Part shown: piece after piece, positions 1 to 8,304 of the stretch
Layout: each line of letters opens with the position of its first letter
How positions within the stretch are numbered: the first letter of the stretch is position 1
From: Ruminococcaceae bacterium AM07-15
GTDB taxonomy: Bacteria; Bacillota; Clostridia; Oscillospirales; Butyricicoccaceae
Assembly: GCA_003477405.1 (NCBI GenBank)
Contig: QUDE01000001.1
Location: forward strand, 211,651 to 275,650
Reading direction: 5' to 3'
Length of the DNA: 64,000 bases
The notes under the pieces: generated by a model
Database searches by the model: none
Told to the model about the DNA's origin: nothing
Seen by the model: only the letters and a program-made list of their open reading frames with translations
Position numbers and translations under genes: made by a program

Positions 1-1583
1 TCAGCTCTATCCGGCGCCATCAATTCCCTATCCTCACTTATGCAGTGCGGCATGGGAAGAAGCATTTTCTGGATCTGGTGAGTGAGCACAGCGAGCTGTT
101 CCTTTCGCTGGGACGGTATGCGCTGCTGTTTGAGGATAAGTTCTGTGAACACTGCAACCTCAACAGCCTCACAGCCAGGAACCTGCAGGCGTGCGATACA
201 GTAGAACGCGGCAGCAGCCATTTTGACCTGCTGGAAGACGGCAGGCAGTACACCTTTGAAGAGATGTGGCTGCTGTGGCAGCAGGATGAAATCTATGTCC
301 GGCTCTACGCCATGCTGACGCCCCTTTCCGTGGACAGACGGCTGCTCACTTTGCGCCAGCTATTGAAGCATGGGCTGGTCAGCCACCACATGGAAGACCA
401 GGAACTGGAACAGCTTGCCCGGTGTCTGCTGGAAAAGCCGTTCAGTGAGTGGTATCGAGGCGCTTTTGGACACATCCGCGGCCTGACCAGGAGGACGGCC
501 ATGTGGCTTCTGCGGAAATATGAGCAGCTGCGGGTATTTATCCCGGAGATGCAGTCCGAGGCGGACGCGATCTTTGCGCTCAACAACGGGGCGGTGATTG
601 CCGGACAGAAAAACTGGACGCAGGTTCGTGCCGCTGTTTTGACGATGGATCGGGACTGGCTTGACCTGAAAGAAAGGTTTTCCATTACCGATGAATTTGT
701 GGAGCAGCACAGGGAGCCGGTCACCAATTTCCTGCTGCGCGGCGGCAGTGCGATGGTGCGTGCTCTGTACGGCTACCTGCAGGGTGACGATAAGGCTATC
801 GAGGCCCTGAGAAGGATCGTACAGGCCGAACTGATGGGCCAATTCTATGCGTTGAAATATTTTGCCGATGACCTGCAGAGGGAGATTCGCTATCCCATCA
901 GCGAGGTGCAGGAGGCAGCATGGAAACGCAATCTCACGCTGGATAGGGGGCCGTTCTCTGCGGAAGAAGCGGATGATTTCTACTTTACGATGCAGTTAGG
1001 CGAACTGCCCCACAGCACCTGCCTCTCCTGCTGGACGGGAAACCAGAGGGACTGCCTGCTGGCAGACTTCGATTCCAACAAGAAGATGATCTTGATTCGG
1101 AAAGGTGAAGACATTGTGGGCCGCGCCTGCATCCGGCTGACAAAAGGGGCGTTTCAACGACCTGCGGACTTTAATTTTTCTTTTGCTGATCTGGCTCAAG
1201 TGCAGTCGGCGGATAAAAAGCGCGCTGCTGACGAAATGCTGGTTCTGTTTTTGGAGCGCATCTATACTTCCAGATTGAACGATGAAGAAGTGAAAACCGC
1301 AATGAAGCTGGCCGTTTCCCTGGTGACGCAGAAAGCGGCGGCCATCGGCGCCATCGCTGTGCTGGCGCGGCGCTATCTGGGCTGCTATGACCGCGATCAG
1401 TATGTTGGCAGCCAGTTCTATGTGTATATCTCAAAATCCAAAAACGGACAGCAGTATCTGGATTCAATGGGAGGCGCCGCGGTGACTTCCCACAAAGAGC
1501 AATATACGGGGGCTGTTTTCCTCGTAGAACACGCGGCGATGCGCACAGCAGCGCCGCAGAAGGAGGATGAATTTTATGAATGA
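1..1583 (+). CDS. Large backbone protein of unknown function (5' end outside window)
   Basis: The reading frame is open from base 3 to the stop at 1581-1583, so the gene starts upstream of the window; the GTG at 45 is only an internal codon. At least 525 residues are visible. I do not recognise a catalytic motif. Near two thirds of its length there is a short cysteine cluster (CLSCW then C within 12 residues) followed by a beta-rich stretch. The soluble, charged composition and position next to another unknown gene suggest a conserved mobile-element backbone protein; a distant PcfJ-like relation was considered but I cannot support it. The next gene overlaps its last 8 bases. Confidence 0.7.
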   Translation, partial: SSIRRHQFPILTYAVRHGKKHFLDLVSEHSELFLSLGRYALLFEDKFCEHCNLNSLTARNLQACDTVERGSSHFDLLEDGRQYTFEEMWLLWQQDEIYVRLYAMLTPLSVDRRLLTLRQLLKHGLVSHHMEDQELEQLARCLLEKPFSEWYRGAFGHIRGLTRRTAMWLLRKYEQLRVFIPEMQSEADAIFALNNGAVIAGQKNWTQVRAAVLTMDRDWLDLKERFSITDEFVEQHREPVTNFLLRGGSAMVRALYGYLQGDDKAIEALRRIVQAELMGQFYALKYFADDLQREIRYPISEVQEAAWKRNLTLDRGPFSAEEADDFYFTMQLGELPHSTCLSCWTGNQRDCLLADFDSNKKMILIRKGEDIVGRACIRLTKGAFQRPADFNFSFADLAQVQSADKKRAADEMLVLFLERIYTSRLNDEEVKTAMKLAVSLVTQKAAAIGAIAVLARRYLGCYDRDQYVGSQFYVYISKSKNGQQYLDSMGGAAVTSHKEQYTGAVFLVEHAAMRTAAPQKEDEFYE

Positions 1584-2208
1584 CCGTACTCTGGTAAAAT
1601 TACGATGCAATAAGGAAATGTTGGATATTCGGACTGTATCCTGGACCCGAAAATCCCCCTACAGTTTTTCCATTTTGAGAAGCGAACTCCAGCAGCTGGA
1701 GCAACGGCCACAAAACCGGCTGATTTCCGGTGACTGCGGTTCCTTTGCCGTCCTGCGGCTGACGCAGAGGCCAGGTGACATGAAGATGCTGGAGATCCGG
1801 TTCACCTGGCTTCAGGAGATCGGCGCCGGTAAAGTACACGGCTGGCAGGAGAATATTCGGCTACCCTATGAGCCGTTCCATGTCTTTGTGGAAAATGGCG
1901 AGGATATGGATGGCGCAGAGTGGCACCACCTTTCCGTCCCGGAAATGCTCATGCCTCGTTATGAGTTCCACAGCCGGAAAAATCTCCATGAGGTTGCCCG
2001 GAGGCCCGTTCTCCGGCGCAAGCTGGGACGAGTCCTGGGGCGGCATTTTCAGTGGCGCGGCACAGAAAAGATCGTCATTTATGATGACGGGCTGCCGTAC
2101 AGCTTCTTCTTTGAAGAATACACGCCTTATGGCAGAGGGATCTGCGGCGGCATCATCCTGCATGGCGCCGAGGACTTGGCAAAGGCCCAGTACAGCGTAC
2201 ATACCTAA
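1576..2208 (+). CDS. Unknown backbone protein, coupled to the gene before it
   Basis: About 210 residues, soluble, no membrane segment or known motif that I can identify. The ATG at 1576 is preferred over the in-frame ATG at 1567 because the ribosome site AGGAGG at 1561-1566 lies 9 bases before it and directly abuts the other. The start overlaps the end of the preceding gene, so the two are probably translated together. A strong terminator follows at 2241-2282. Family unknown to me. Confidence 0.7.
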   Translation: MNDRTLVKLRCNKEMLDIRTVSWTRKSPYSFSILRSELQQLEQRPQNRLISGDCGSFAVLRLTQRPGDMKMLEIRFTWLQEIGAGKVHGWQENIRLPYEPFHVFVENGEDMDGAEWHHLSVPEMLMPRYEFHSRKNLHEVARRPVLRRKLGRVLGRHFQWRGTEKIVIYDDGLPYSFFFEEYTPYGRGICGGIILHGAEDLAKAQYSVHT

Positions 2209-2240
2209 ACAGTACGCTGATTTCGTGTAACAAGCGCAGC

Positions 2241-2282
2241 GCCGCCGGGCAGAGGGATTTTCCTTCTGCCCGGCGGTTTTCT
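2241..2282 (+). terminator. Intrinsic terminator
   Basis: GCCGCCGGGCAGA and TCTGCCCGGCGGT form a long GC stem around a short loop and are followed by TTTTCTT. It closes the operon of the two backbone genes at the left edge. The rest of the gap up to 2549 holds another hairpin (about 2444-2472, without a T run) and the promoter of the next gene. Confidence 0.85.
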
Positions 2283-2506
2283 TATGGATGGGATTCGACT
2301 TCCTGCTCTTATGCTATATCGGCCAGATATTTTGCTTGTTGGGGCATATCCCACCTATTTCTCTTCGTGTTCACAATTTCCATGTTTCAAAAAGTTGCTT
2401 TCGCTGATACAATTAAAGAAATAGCTGATTATGCGTTAAAAAGCAACGCCGCAATGGTTCGTTGCGGCGGTTCCCGCTTGTGTTGGTAGAAATAGGGCGT
2501 CTTATT

Positions 2507-2515
2507 TGCTATGAT
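2507..2515 (+). promoter_or_regulatory. Extended -10 promoter element
   Basis: TTTGCTATGAT reads as an extended -10 (TG-N-TATGAT), 35 bases before the start codon of the XRE/membrane gene. No good -35 is visible, which is usual for extended -10 promoters. Confidence 0.4.
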
Positions 2516-2549
2516 TTTCTCAAATCAAATAGCAGGAGGAAACAAAAAT

Positions 2550-3353
2550 ATGACCCTCGGAGAGAAAATACAAAAATTGAGAAAGCAGCGAGGACTTTCA
2601 CAAGAGGCACTCGCTGAAAAGGTAACAGTTACACGACAGACGATTTCAAAATGGGAATTGGGACAATCGACCCCTGATTTGGATTTTATAGCCCAGCTCA
2701 GCGACATTTTCAATGTGTCCTCTGATTATCTTATTAAAGATGAAATGACCGAGCCGGATGAGTTACCATATAAGAAGCGCAATTATCGTTTGTCTGAAAG
2801 AGGCAAGCGCATTATTTTGGTAATCGTTTCTGCTGCAGCATTGATTGCTGGCTGCGTATGCCTGATCTGCGACTACTTTACTTCGGACAGGTTATCATGG
2901 TCATTGATTGTCGCTGTTTCCATCATCGCTGCATGGCTTATGTTACTTCCAAGTCTGATTTCCAGAACAAAGATCGTTTTGAAAACCTTAGTTGTAATCA
3001 GTGCTATCCCTATTCCACTATTGGCAATATTGTCCTTGCTTTTGCAAAAGTCAGTTATATTCACGCTGGGCATTTGCATAACGCTAATTGCGATTGCTGC
3101 AATCTGGGTAATATATGGAATTTTCCGCAAGTGCAAGAAAAATATGTGGAGAGCATTTGGTTTTGCCCTGTTGGTTTTGATCCCAGTGCCGATTGCGATT
3201 ACCCATATTTCAGATTATTTTTTGCCACAAGTCCAGTTCGATTTTACATCTGACATATTCAACAGCGGGATTACCCTTGCACTTTCTCTTGTGTGCTTTG
3301 GGGTAGATTATTTGCTTTATCATAGGAAAGGGGATGCAGCAGACGAACAATGA
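2550..3353 (+). CDS. XRE regulator fused to a multi-pass membrane domain
   Basis: About 267 residues. Residues 1-65 are a Cro/CI-type helix-turn-helix (LGEKIQKLRKQRGLSQEALA, then TRQTISKWELGQSTPD), the usual Firmicutes form. From about residue 90 onward there are some six hydrophobic segments separated by short charged loops, so the regulator is tethered to the membrane. The ATG at 2550 is chosen because AGGAGGA lies 9 bases upstream; the longer frame from 2511 lacks a ribosome site. The last four bases overlap the start of the hydrolase gene (ATGA). Membrane-tethered XRE proteins are known in Firmicutes, some of them near transporters and stress genes; the signal here is unknown. Confidence 0.85.
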   Translation: MTLGEKIQKLRKQRGLSQEALAEKVTVTRQTISKWELGQSTPDLDFIAQLSDIFNVSSDYLIKDEMTEPDELPYKKRNYRLSERGKRIILVIVSAAALIAGCVCLICDYFTSDRLSWSLIVAVSIIAAWLMLLPSLISRTKIVLKTLVVISAIPIPLLAILSLLLQKSVIFTLGICITLIAIAAIWVIYGIFRKCKKNMWRAFGFALLVLIPVPIAITHISDYFLPQVQFDFTSDIFNSGITLALSLVCFGVDYLLYHRKGDAADEQ

Positions 3354-3961
3354 AAACAGTTCTTTTACATGGATTAGGACAAACTGCACAAGACTGGAAA
3401 GAGGTAGTCTGTCAACTTTCAACTTCCAATGTTGAATGCCCGGAGCTTTTTTCTTCAACAGGAAATGAAATATCCTATTTCCGGATTTTGGCTGACTTGG
3501 AACGGCAGTATTCTAACGCTACAGAGCCGCTTCGTATCTGTGGCCTATCGTTTGGGGCACTGCTCGCCCTCGATTTTACTATTCGTCATGGGAATAAAGT
3601 AGATTCATTGATCTTAATCGGCGCACAATATAAAGTACCAACATTACTGATTGATTTTCAAAATTTCTTGTTCCGCTGCATGCCCAACAAGAGTTTTGAG
3701 AACATGGGACTATCAAAAAGGGATACGATTAAGCTATCTCACTCTATGCGGTCTTTGGATTTTACCTCACAATTAAACGGAATTACTTGCCCTGTCACTA
3801 TTTTGTGCGGTGAAAAAGATAGTGCCAACCTAAAAGCATCGAAAAAGTTAAATGGACTACTTCCCCAAGCAACTTTGCAAATCATCCCCGGCGCAGGCCA
3901 TGAGATTAGCAAAGATGCGCCAGAAGCTATTGCTACCATACTTAATAATTATACTGTTTAA
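3350..3961 (+). CDS. Alpha/beta hydrolase
   Basis: 203 residues. The N-terminal oxyanion motif HGLGQ (residues 7-11), the nucleophile elbow GLSFG near residue 65, a late Asp in CGEKDSAN and a final His in GAGHE make a complete Ser-Asp-His triad arrangement. There is no signal peptide, so it is cytoplasmic. Its substrate cannot be told from sequence; small hydrolases of this type include esterases and lactonases. It overlaps the membrane-tethered XRE gene by 4 bases, so the two form a translationally coupled pair, probably regulator and effector. Confidence 0.85.
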   Translation: MKTVLLHGLGQTAQDWKEVVCQLSTSNVECPELFSSTGNEISYFRILADLERQYSNATEPLRICGLSFGALLALDFTIRHGNKVDSLILIGAQYKVPTLLIDFQNFLFRCMPNKSFENMGLSKRDTIKLSHSMRSLDFTSQLNGITCPVTILCGEKDSANLKASKKLNGLLPQATLQIIPGAGHEISKDAPEAIATILNNYTV

Positions 3962-3987
3962 GGAACCTGCACCGACCTATGATAAAG

Positions 3988-4032
3988 CAGCGCCGCCCCG
4001 GTAGAGCCGGGACGGCGCTGTTCTGTTATTTT
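3988..4032. terminator. Terminator of type 1, repeated in the window
   Basis: CAGCGCCG plus CCCGG pair with CCGGG and CGGCGCTG, followed on the + strand by TTCTGTTATTTT. It lies between convergent genes, and the T-rich tail overlaps the end of the winged-helix gene. Nearly the same hairpin plus the adjoining gene end occurs at 6826 and 10383. Confidence 0.75.
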
Positions 4033-4352
4033 GGTGTGAAGCGGTAGCCGTGGCCCCGCACCGTTTCGATGATACCGGCGCCCAGCTTACGGCGGAGCTT
4101 GTAGACCATGCTGGAGATTCCCGTCCAACTTGCGTCATAGGTGTCCGCGGCAACAGCCTCGTAGATCTGGCGGGCGGAGAACACCTGCCCTGGCCGGCGG
4201 GCCAGCAGGAGCAGAATGTCGAACTCCATCGGCGTCAGCTCCACCGTCTGGCCGGTCTGCCAGACTTGCCTGCGCTGCGGGTCGATTTGCAGCGAGCCAA
4301 AGAGCAGTGGTGTGTCTGTGGAGAAGTCCGCAACAGAAGCAAGAGCCGTCAC
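4026..4352 (-). CDS. Stand-alone winged-helix regulator, copy A
   Basis: The C-terminal 95 residues are a PhoB/OmpR-type effector domain (LTPMEFDILLLLARRPGQVF, then VYKLRRKLG and ETVRGHGYRF) without a phosphoacceptor receiver domain. The first usual start in frame is the GTG at 4352, but the same frame is open and protein-like up to GGG at 4409-4407, and comparison with copy B shows mostly synonymous differences there. A good ribosome site (GGAGGT, 4424-4419) and an ATG at 4411 precede it, yet that ATG is in a different frame and meets a stop after four codons. See the finding on these starts. Paralogues: copies B, C and D. Confidence 0.8.
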   Translation of the reverse strand: MTALASVADFSTDTPLLFGSLQIDPQRRQVWQTGQTVELTPMEFDILLLLARRPGQVFSARQIYEAVAADTYDASWTGISSMVYKLRRKLGAGIIETVRGHGYRFTPK

Positions 4353-4426
4353 GGTATTCGCAAAGATGGCATCCTCGCCATCGCCGAAGGATAGAATTAT
4401 AAACTTCCCATGTGGATCACCTCCAA

Positions 4427-4633
4427 TTACTTCCGAATTCTATCAGTGAAGTCAAATACATCTTCAATTTTCATATCAAATAGTTGCGCAATATCAAAAG
4501 CCAGCCAAATAGATGGATCGAAACGACCTGATTCTACAGCATAAATTGTCTGGCGGGAGACATTAACCATTTGCCCTAGATCTGTTTGAGTCAACCCATT
4601 TTCTACTCGAAGTTGTCGGACTATATTTTTCAA
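4427..4633 (-). CDS. Small XRE-family regulator
   Basis: 68 residues from the TTG at 4633, which follows a GAGGAAGG ribosome site by a few bases; the longer frame to 4711 has no ribosome site and an unlikely N-terminus. The protein is almost entirely one helix-turn-helix (LTQTDLGQMVNVSRQTIYAV and a second half with FDPSIWLAFDIAQLF). Such tiny regulators usually sit beside ABC transporters or small membrane proteins, and this one is just downstream of the GntR-ABC operon on the same strand, so it may be its last gene. Confidence 0.75.
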   Translation of the reverse strand: MKNIVRQLRVENGLTQTDLGQMVNVSRQTIYAVESGRFDPSIWLAFDIAQLFDMKIEDVFDFTDRIRK

Positions 4634-4720
4634 TCTTCCTTCCTCTATTGGTGTGGAGTTTGTTCTAAAACTTCTTTCAAATGATTTGTGCAGAGACATT
4701 GAAAGTGACAAGCGGCTTAA

Positions 4721-5365
4721 TTAGCAATATTTTTTCTTAAAGAGTGCGACTGATAGAATATAGGAAATTGCAAAGAGTACCAGAACGCCAATAAAGCCGA
4801 TAGCCATGCTTAAATCAAAATGCTCTACGATAAATCCCATAATTGCGTTATCAGTTACTTTTGACCAAATTCCAAGTACAACCAGCAGGATAATCAAAAT
4901 GAACATCACCGCAAATCCTGCATTGACACCCATCCAATAGTTAGAGGGCAAAATAAAGGCGAGGAACAGCAGCACAATACAGAAAGAGGCTACCGACAAG
5001 AAAAGATAAAACCCATATCGATATGCGGGAAAACAGAAATAGGAAATGGTGTTTACTACAAGCGCAACACACAATCCAATGACAGCACCAATGCCTGCAA
5101 AGGCATATCGGCTGGTAACGATTTGTTTTTTGGAAAGTGGCAGAGCAACGGCATATTTACTCCATTTCCATTGTTCATCGGAGTTTGCAAGAGTAATAAT
5201 CATAGAAGCAATTTCCAACGGAACAAGAAGAAAACTGATGTAAATAGAACCAGCTCCTTCCAGAATAATCATCAACGCAGCGATAATGGCGAGATCCATG
5301 ATAAGGCGGGCAATTCCGTATTTTTTCTTGACTGTCAGAAAATCTTTTGTCAGTAACCCTTTCAT
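4721..5365 (-). CDS. ABC-2 type permease
   Basis: 214 residues with six hydrophobic segments and short loops; the N-terminus (MKGLLTKDFLTVKKKYG) is typical of ABC-2 permeases that pair with a GntR/YtrA-type regulator. It overlaps the ATPase gene by 4 bases (ATGA). It should form the membrane part of an exporter with the ATPase at 5362-6228. Related operons respond to cell-envelope antibiotics, but nothing in the sequence fixes the substrate. Confidence 0.85.
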   Translation of the reverse strand: MKGLLTKDFLTVKKKYGIARLIMDLAIIAALMIILEGAGSIYISFLLVPLEIASMIITLANSDEQWKWSKYAVALPLSKKQIVTSRYAFAGIGAVIGLCVALVVNTISYFCFPAYRYGFYLFLSVASFCIVLLFLAFILPSNYWMGVNAGFAVMFILIILLVVLGIWSKVTDNAIMGFIVEHFDLSMAIGFIGVLVLFAISYILSVALFKKKYC

Positions 5366-6228
5366 TTCATTTCCCCCTTTACATAGAATAGCATGATTTC
5401 TTCAATCGTAGCAGGTCCAACGATTACATCTGGGTTCTTTTTAGTGATTGTGTGCCGATTCCGAACTAGGACCTTATATTGGTAATCTTCTTTTCGATAG
5501 GCAATAATCTGCGATTTGTCCATAGCATCAAATACGGCAGCTTTACAGTTGGCTATTCCGTAATTGTCAATCAAATCGTCTTTCTCATGAGAAAAGACTA
5601 GTTTGCCCTTATGGATGAAAGTAATATAATCTGCAACCTTTTCCAAGTCACTGGTGATATGAGAGGATACCAGTACAGAGTGCTTTTCGTTTTGAACGAA
5701 ATCAATCAGCATGTCTAACACATCATCGCGAATAATTGGGTCTAGGCCGCTGGTAGCTTCATCCAAAATCAGTAGTTCTGCATTGTGAGATAATGCTACG
5801 GCAAAGGCCAGCTTCACTTTCATGCCTTTGGAGAAGTCTTTTATTTTCTTGTTTTTTGGCAATTCAAACTTTTCAAGGTGCTGATGGTAGAGCTGCCAAT
5901 CCCAGCCAGAGTAAATGCCACACATGAATTTTCCGATTTCTTCTGGCGTGAAAATGTCAGGGAAGTGGTTCTCATCAAATACGACGCCAAGTTTATCCTT
6001 GATCTCAATTTCGTCTGCAATATGATCCTTGCCAAAGATGAGGACTTGACCATCGCTTTTTTGTGTTTCATTTAAAATACAGTTGATAGTCGTAGATTTG
6101 CCAGCCCCATTCTCTCCTATTAGGCCCATAATTACGCCGCGAGGTAAAGCAAAGCTCACTCTGTCAAGAACAAAATCGCCATAGTCTTTTGATAGCTCTC
6201 GGATTTCTAAAACATTATCAGTCATCAT
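5362..6228 (-). CDS. ABC transporter ATP-binding protein
   Basis: 288 residues. Walker A is GENGAGKS near residues 38-45, the signature is FSKGMKVKL and Walker B is LLILDEATSGLDP, followed by an H-loop SSH. It is the nucleotide-binding half of the exporter whose permease is the next gene; overlaps of 4 bases on both sides (with the GntR gene and the permease gene) show one operon GntR-ATPase-permease, as in YtrA-regulated systems. Confidence 0.92.
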   Translation of the reverse strand: MMTDNVLEIRELSKDYGDFVLDRVSFALPRGVIMGLIGENGAGKSTTINCILNETQKSDGQVLIFGKDHIADEIEIKDKLGVVFDENHFPDIFTPEEIGKFMCGIYSGWDWQLYHQHLEKFELPKNKKIKDFSKGMKVKLAFAVALSHNAELLILDEATSGLDPIIRDDVLDMLIDFVQNEKHSVLVSSHITSDLEKVADYITFIHKGKLVFSHEKDDLIDNYGIANCKAAVFDAMDKSQIIAYRKEDYQYKVLVRNRHTITKKNPDVIVGPATIEEIMLFYVKGEMK

Positions 6229-6602
6229 TCATCCTCCTGATACATAAGTGTAAGCAGTTCGGTCAGTTTATCCAGAGATATTCCGCTTGTGCGGGCAATC
6301 TCGATTGCCTCTGCAAATTTTTCTTCTATTCTCTTTTGTTGTTCTTCCAGGTAGAAGTCCTGATTTTGTGCTGATACATAGCAGCCTTTTCCTGCCGTTA
6401 TTTCGATGAACCCATCATCTTGTAGGCAACCATAGGCTTTTTGAACAGTCAAAATACTGATGCGTAAGGATTTTGCCATAGCTCTCACCGAAGGAAGTGG
6501 CTCACCGGCACTTAGTTCACCGCTCATAATAGCGGCTTTAACTTGAGATGCGATTTGTTCATATAGCGGCTGGCTTGCCTTGTTGCTTACGACAATCTCC
6601 AA
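6225..6602 (-). CDS. GntR-family (YtrA-type) regulator
   Basis: 125 residues: an N-terminal winged helix (PLYEQIASQVKAAIMSGEL, SVRAMAKSLRISILTVQKAY) and only a short C-terminal dimerisation tail, which is the YtrA subfamily layout. It is the first gene of the ABC exporter operon and probably represses it from the repeats in its own promoter (ATACTGT, ATACAGT, ATACAGT between 6664 and 6625) until an inducer appears. Confidence 0.9.
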   Translation of the reverse strand: MEIVVSNKASQPLYEQIASQVKAAIMSGELSAGEPLPSVRAMAKSLRISILTVQKAYGCLQDDGFIEITAGKGCYVSAQNQDFYLEEQQKRIEEKFAEAIEIARTSGISLDKLTELLTLMYQEDE

Positions 6603-6658
6603 TCTATCTCTCCCCCTCTCTGTTATGCACTGTATTAACTGTATTGCTCTATGATAAC

Positions 6659-6687
6659 AGTATATAACGGGAATGCGCTGATGTCAA
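6659..6687 (-). promoter_or_regulatory. Promoter of the GntR-ABC operon
   Basis: On the minus strand TTGACA (6687-6682), a 17-base spacer, and TATACT (6664-6659) form a near-consensus sigma-A promoter. ACAGT-containing repeats immediately downstream are plausible GntR operators. Confidence 0.8.
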
Positions 6688-6771
6688 TAGACTGACAAAA
6701 ATTATAGCTGCATCTCTTGATTTTTGAGGTGCAGCTATTTGCAGAATTTCATTGTAATTTTGCCTTCACCT

Positions 6772-6813
6772 GAGGTATGAGAGCTGCATTGTCGCTGGCG
6801 CTCATACCTCTTT
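6772..6813. repeat. Hairpin repeat, partner of 11915-11955
   Basis: GAGGTATGAG and CTCATACCTC form a perfect 10-base stem with a 19-base loop. The same stem and a nearly identical loop (two differences) occur at 11915-11953, where it works as a terminator after the ParR-like gene. Here no backbone gene remains beside it, so it marks a duplicated or rearranged border of the element. Confidence 0.75.
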
Positions 6814-6825
6814 GCAAAATAACAG

Positions 6826-6870
6826 CAGCGCCGCCCACGGTAGAGCCGGGACGGCGCTGTTCTGTTATTT
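6826..6870. terminator. Terminator of type 1, second copy
   Basis: CAGCGCCG...CGGCGCTG stem with a TTCTGTTATTT tail, as at 3988 with one base inserted. It directly follows the hairpin repeat and runs into the end of winged-helix copy B. Confidence 0.75.
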
Positions 6871-7206
6871 TGGTGTGAAGCGGTAGCCGTGGCCCCGAAC
6901 GGTTTCGATGATGTGAACCCCCAGCTTGCGGCGGAGCTTATAGACCATGCTGGAGATCCCTGTCCAACTGGCATCATAGGAGTCCGCTGCGACAGCCTCG
7001 TAGATCTGTCGGGCAGAGAACACCTGCCCTGGCCAACGGGCCAGCAGGAGCAGAATTTCAAACTCCATCGGCGTCAGGGCCACCATCTGGCCGGACTGCC
7101 ACACAAGCCTGCGCTGCGGGTCGATTTGCAGAGAGCCAAAGAGCAGCGGGGCATCTGCGGAGGCGGTCACTGTGGAGAAGTTCGCAACAGAAGCAAGAGC
7201 CGTCAC
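6865..7206 (-). CDS. Stand-alone winged-helix regulator, copy B
   Basis: Winged-helix domain as in copy A (LTPMEFEILLLLARWPGQVF, KLRRKLG, ETVRGHGYRF), no receiver domain. The GTG at 7206 is the first usual start, but the frame continues with conserved protein sequence to GGG at 7263. Directly before that GGG the in-frame codon is ATT (7266-7264), placed 9 bases after AGGAGG, while TTG one base further starts a four-codon frame ending in TAA. Compared with copy A, six of eight base differences upstream of the GTG are silent in this frame. Function unknown; probably a DNA-binding regulator of the element. Confidence 0.8.
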   Translation of the reverse strand: MTALASVANFSTVTASADAPLLFGSLQIDPQRRLVWQSGQMVALTPMEFEILLLLARWPGQVFSARQIYEAVAADSYDASWTGISSMVYKLRRKLGVHIIETVRGHGYRFTPK

Positions 7207-7305
7207 AGTGTTTGCAAAGATGGCGTCCTCGTCGTCGCTGAAGGATAGAATTATAAATTTCCCAATTTTCCCCCACCTCCTAATTTTTGCTCGAATAATT
7301 TACAA

Positions 7306-7599
7306 TCACTTATTTGACTTAGCATTATATAGACCCATTAGCCACAGATACACTTCATCCAATGAGCCGCGATTGATGCTATATATCCTCCGTTTTTCTA
7401 CTTGACGACAGCAAATTAAGCCACTCCTTTGCAACAGAGAAAGATGATAAGAAATCGAGGCAGGTGTTATCTGAAAATATCCTGCAATCTCTCCGGCAGA
7501 GTGCGGTTTTTGGCTTAACCGCATTAGAATTTCTCGTCTGGTTGGATTTGATAACGCATGGAATTTTTTGTCCAGTGCATTTTCGCGTTCATTCTTCAT
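7306..7599 (-). CDS. ArsR/SdpR-type repressor
   Basis: 97 residues, one winged helix (FHALSNPTRREILMRLSQK, then AGEIAGYF and ISYHLSLLQRSGLI). The metal-binding Cys pair of true ArsR/SmtB sensors is not present in helix 3; two Cys lie together later (ICCRQ). This resembles SdpR-like autorepressors found beside small transport operons. Its promoter is almost identical in core sequence to the promoters of the next regulator and of the YxlEFG-like operon, so it may help control all three. Confidence 0.85.
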   Translation of the reverse strand: MKNERENALDKKFHALSNPTRREILMRLSQKPHSAGEIAGYFQITPASISYHLSLLQRSGLICCRQVEKRRIYSINRGSLDEVYLWLMGLYNAKSNK

Positions 7600-7628
7600 A
7601 ATGTATCTCCATTATTCCCGATAACAAA

Positions 7629-7657
7629 ATATTACCATTATGGGAATATTAAGTCAA
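7629..7657 (-). promoter_or_regulatory. Promoter of the ArsR-type gene
   Basis: TTGACT (7657-7652), 17 bases, TAATAT (7634-7629) on the minus strand. The spacer contains TATTCCC-ATAATGG, and GGGAATA follows downstream, giving an inverted repeat TATTCCC/GGGAATA that is a likely operator. Similar sequence lies in the promoters at 8267-8295 and 8305-8333. Confidence 0.75.
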
Positions 7658-7691
7658 GAGAAAACGCCCTGTGCATATAGGGCGTTTTTCT

Positions 7692-8246
7692 CTATTCATC
7701 CGCCTTATGTTCCGGGGAGATAATCAATCCAACCGTTCTTAATCTGCGACCCGGCTCTGGTTTATTATCTTGAAGTGGATATAAGATTTGAGCAATATCC
7801 GATACCACTTTTTCCAGTTCCTCATCTGTCAAATAAACATGAGAAAGGCTAAGACCAGACCGATCCCTTTTTATGTCAATTCCCGGTGTGTCGCAGTATT
7901 CTTGAAAAATCTTGGCGAAGGTCAAAAAATACTGAAAGAACATCTGCATATAAATGGCACCGGAATTTTCTCCGAGAACTGATGGAGGATCAGACGGGTC
8001 AAAAGTTAATGCGTAAGTCTTTTCAACTGTTCCGCGTATTGGTGTTTCATTAACGATTTTCAATAGTCCATCATCGGTCATTCGTTTCAAATTACGATAT
8101 AGTGTAGTTTGAGGAATATCTGAGCATTTTTCAGCCAAATACTTTGCGGTAACTTCCCCTCGACGCATTATTTCTATCAGCAGGCGGCTCTTGGCCGGAT
8201 TTGAAATACATTCCATAATCTTTTCATTCAAATTCTTGCTGCCCAT
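7692..8246 (-). CDS. Winged-helix repressor (ArsR/PadR-like) with effector domain
   Basis: 184 residues from the ATG at 8246, which follows AAAGGAGG by 6 bases; the frame open to 8276 has no ribosome site. Residues 1-75 are a winged helix (NPAKSRLLIEIMRRGEVTAK, TTLYRNLKRMTDDGLL). The rest is a mixed alpha/beta region of about 100 residues, probably a ligand or dimerisation domain. It is divergent from the YxlEFG-like operon and a copy of the same operator sequence lies in each of the two promoters, so it is the likely main repressor of that operon. Confidence 0.82.
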   Translation of the reverse strand: MGSKNLNEKIMECISNPAKSRLLIEIMRRGEVTAKYLAEKCSDIPQTTLYRNLKRMTDDGLLKIVNETPIRGTVEKTYALTFDPSDPPSVLGENSGAIYMQMFFQYFLTFAKIFQEYCDTPGIDIKRDRSGLSLSHVYLTDEELEKVVSDIAQILYPLQDNKPEPGRRLRTVGLIISPEHKADE

Positions 8247-8266
8247 GTTCAACCTCCTTTTTGAAA

Positions 8267-8295
8267 ATATTATCACTTCGGAAATAAAAAGTCAA
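8267..8295 (-). promoter_or_regulatory. Promoter of the winged-helix repressor
   Basis: TTGACT (8295-8290), 17 bases, TAATAT (8272-8267). The spacer TTTTATTTCCGAAGTGA differs from that of the facing promoter only at a few positions. Confidence 0.78.
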
Positions 8296-8304
8296 GGGAA
8301 GGTA

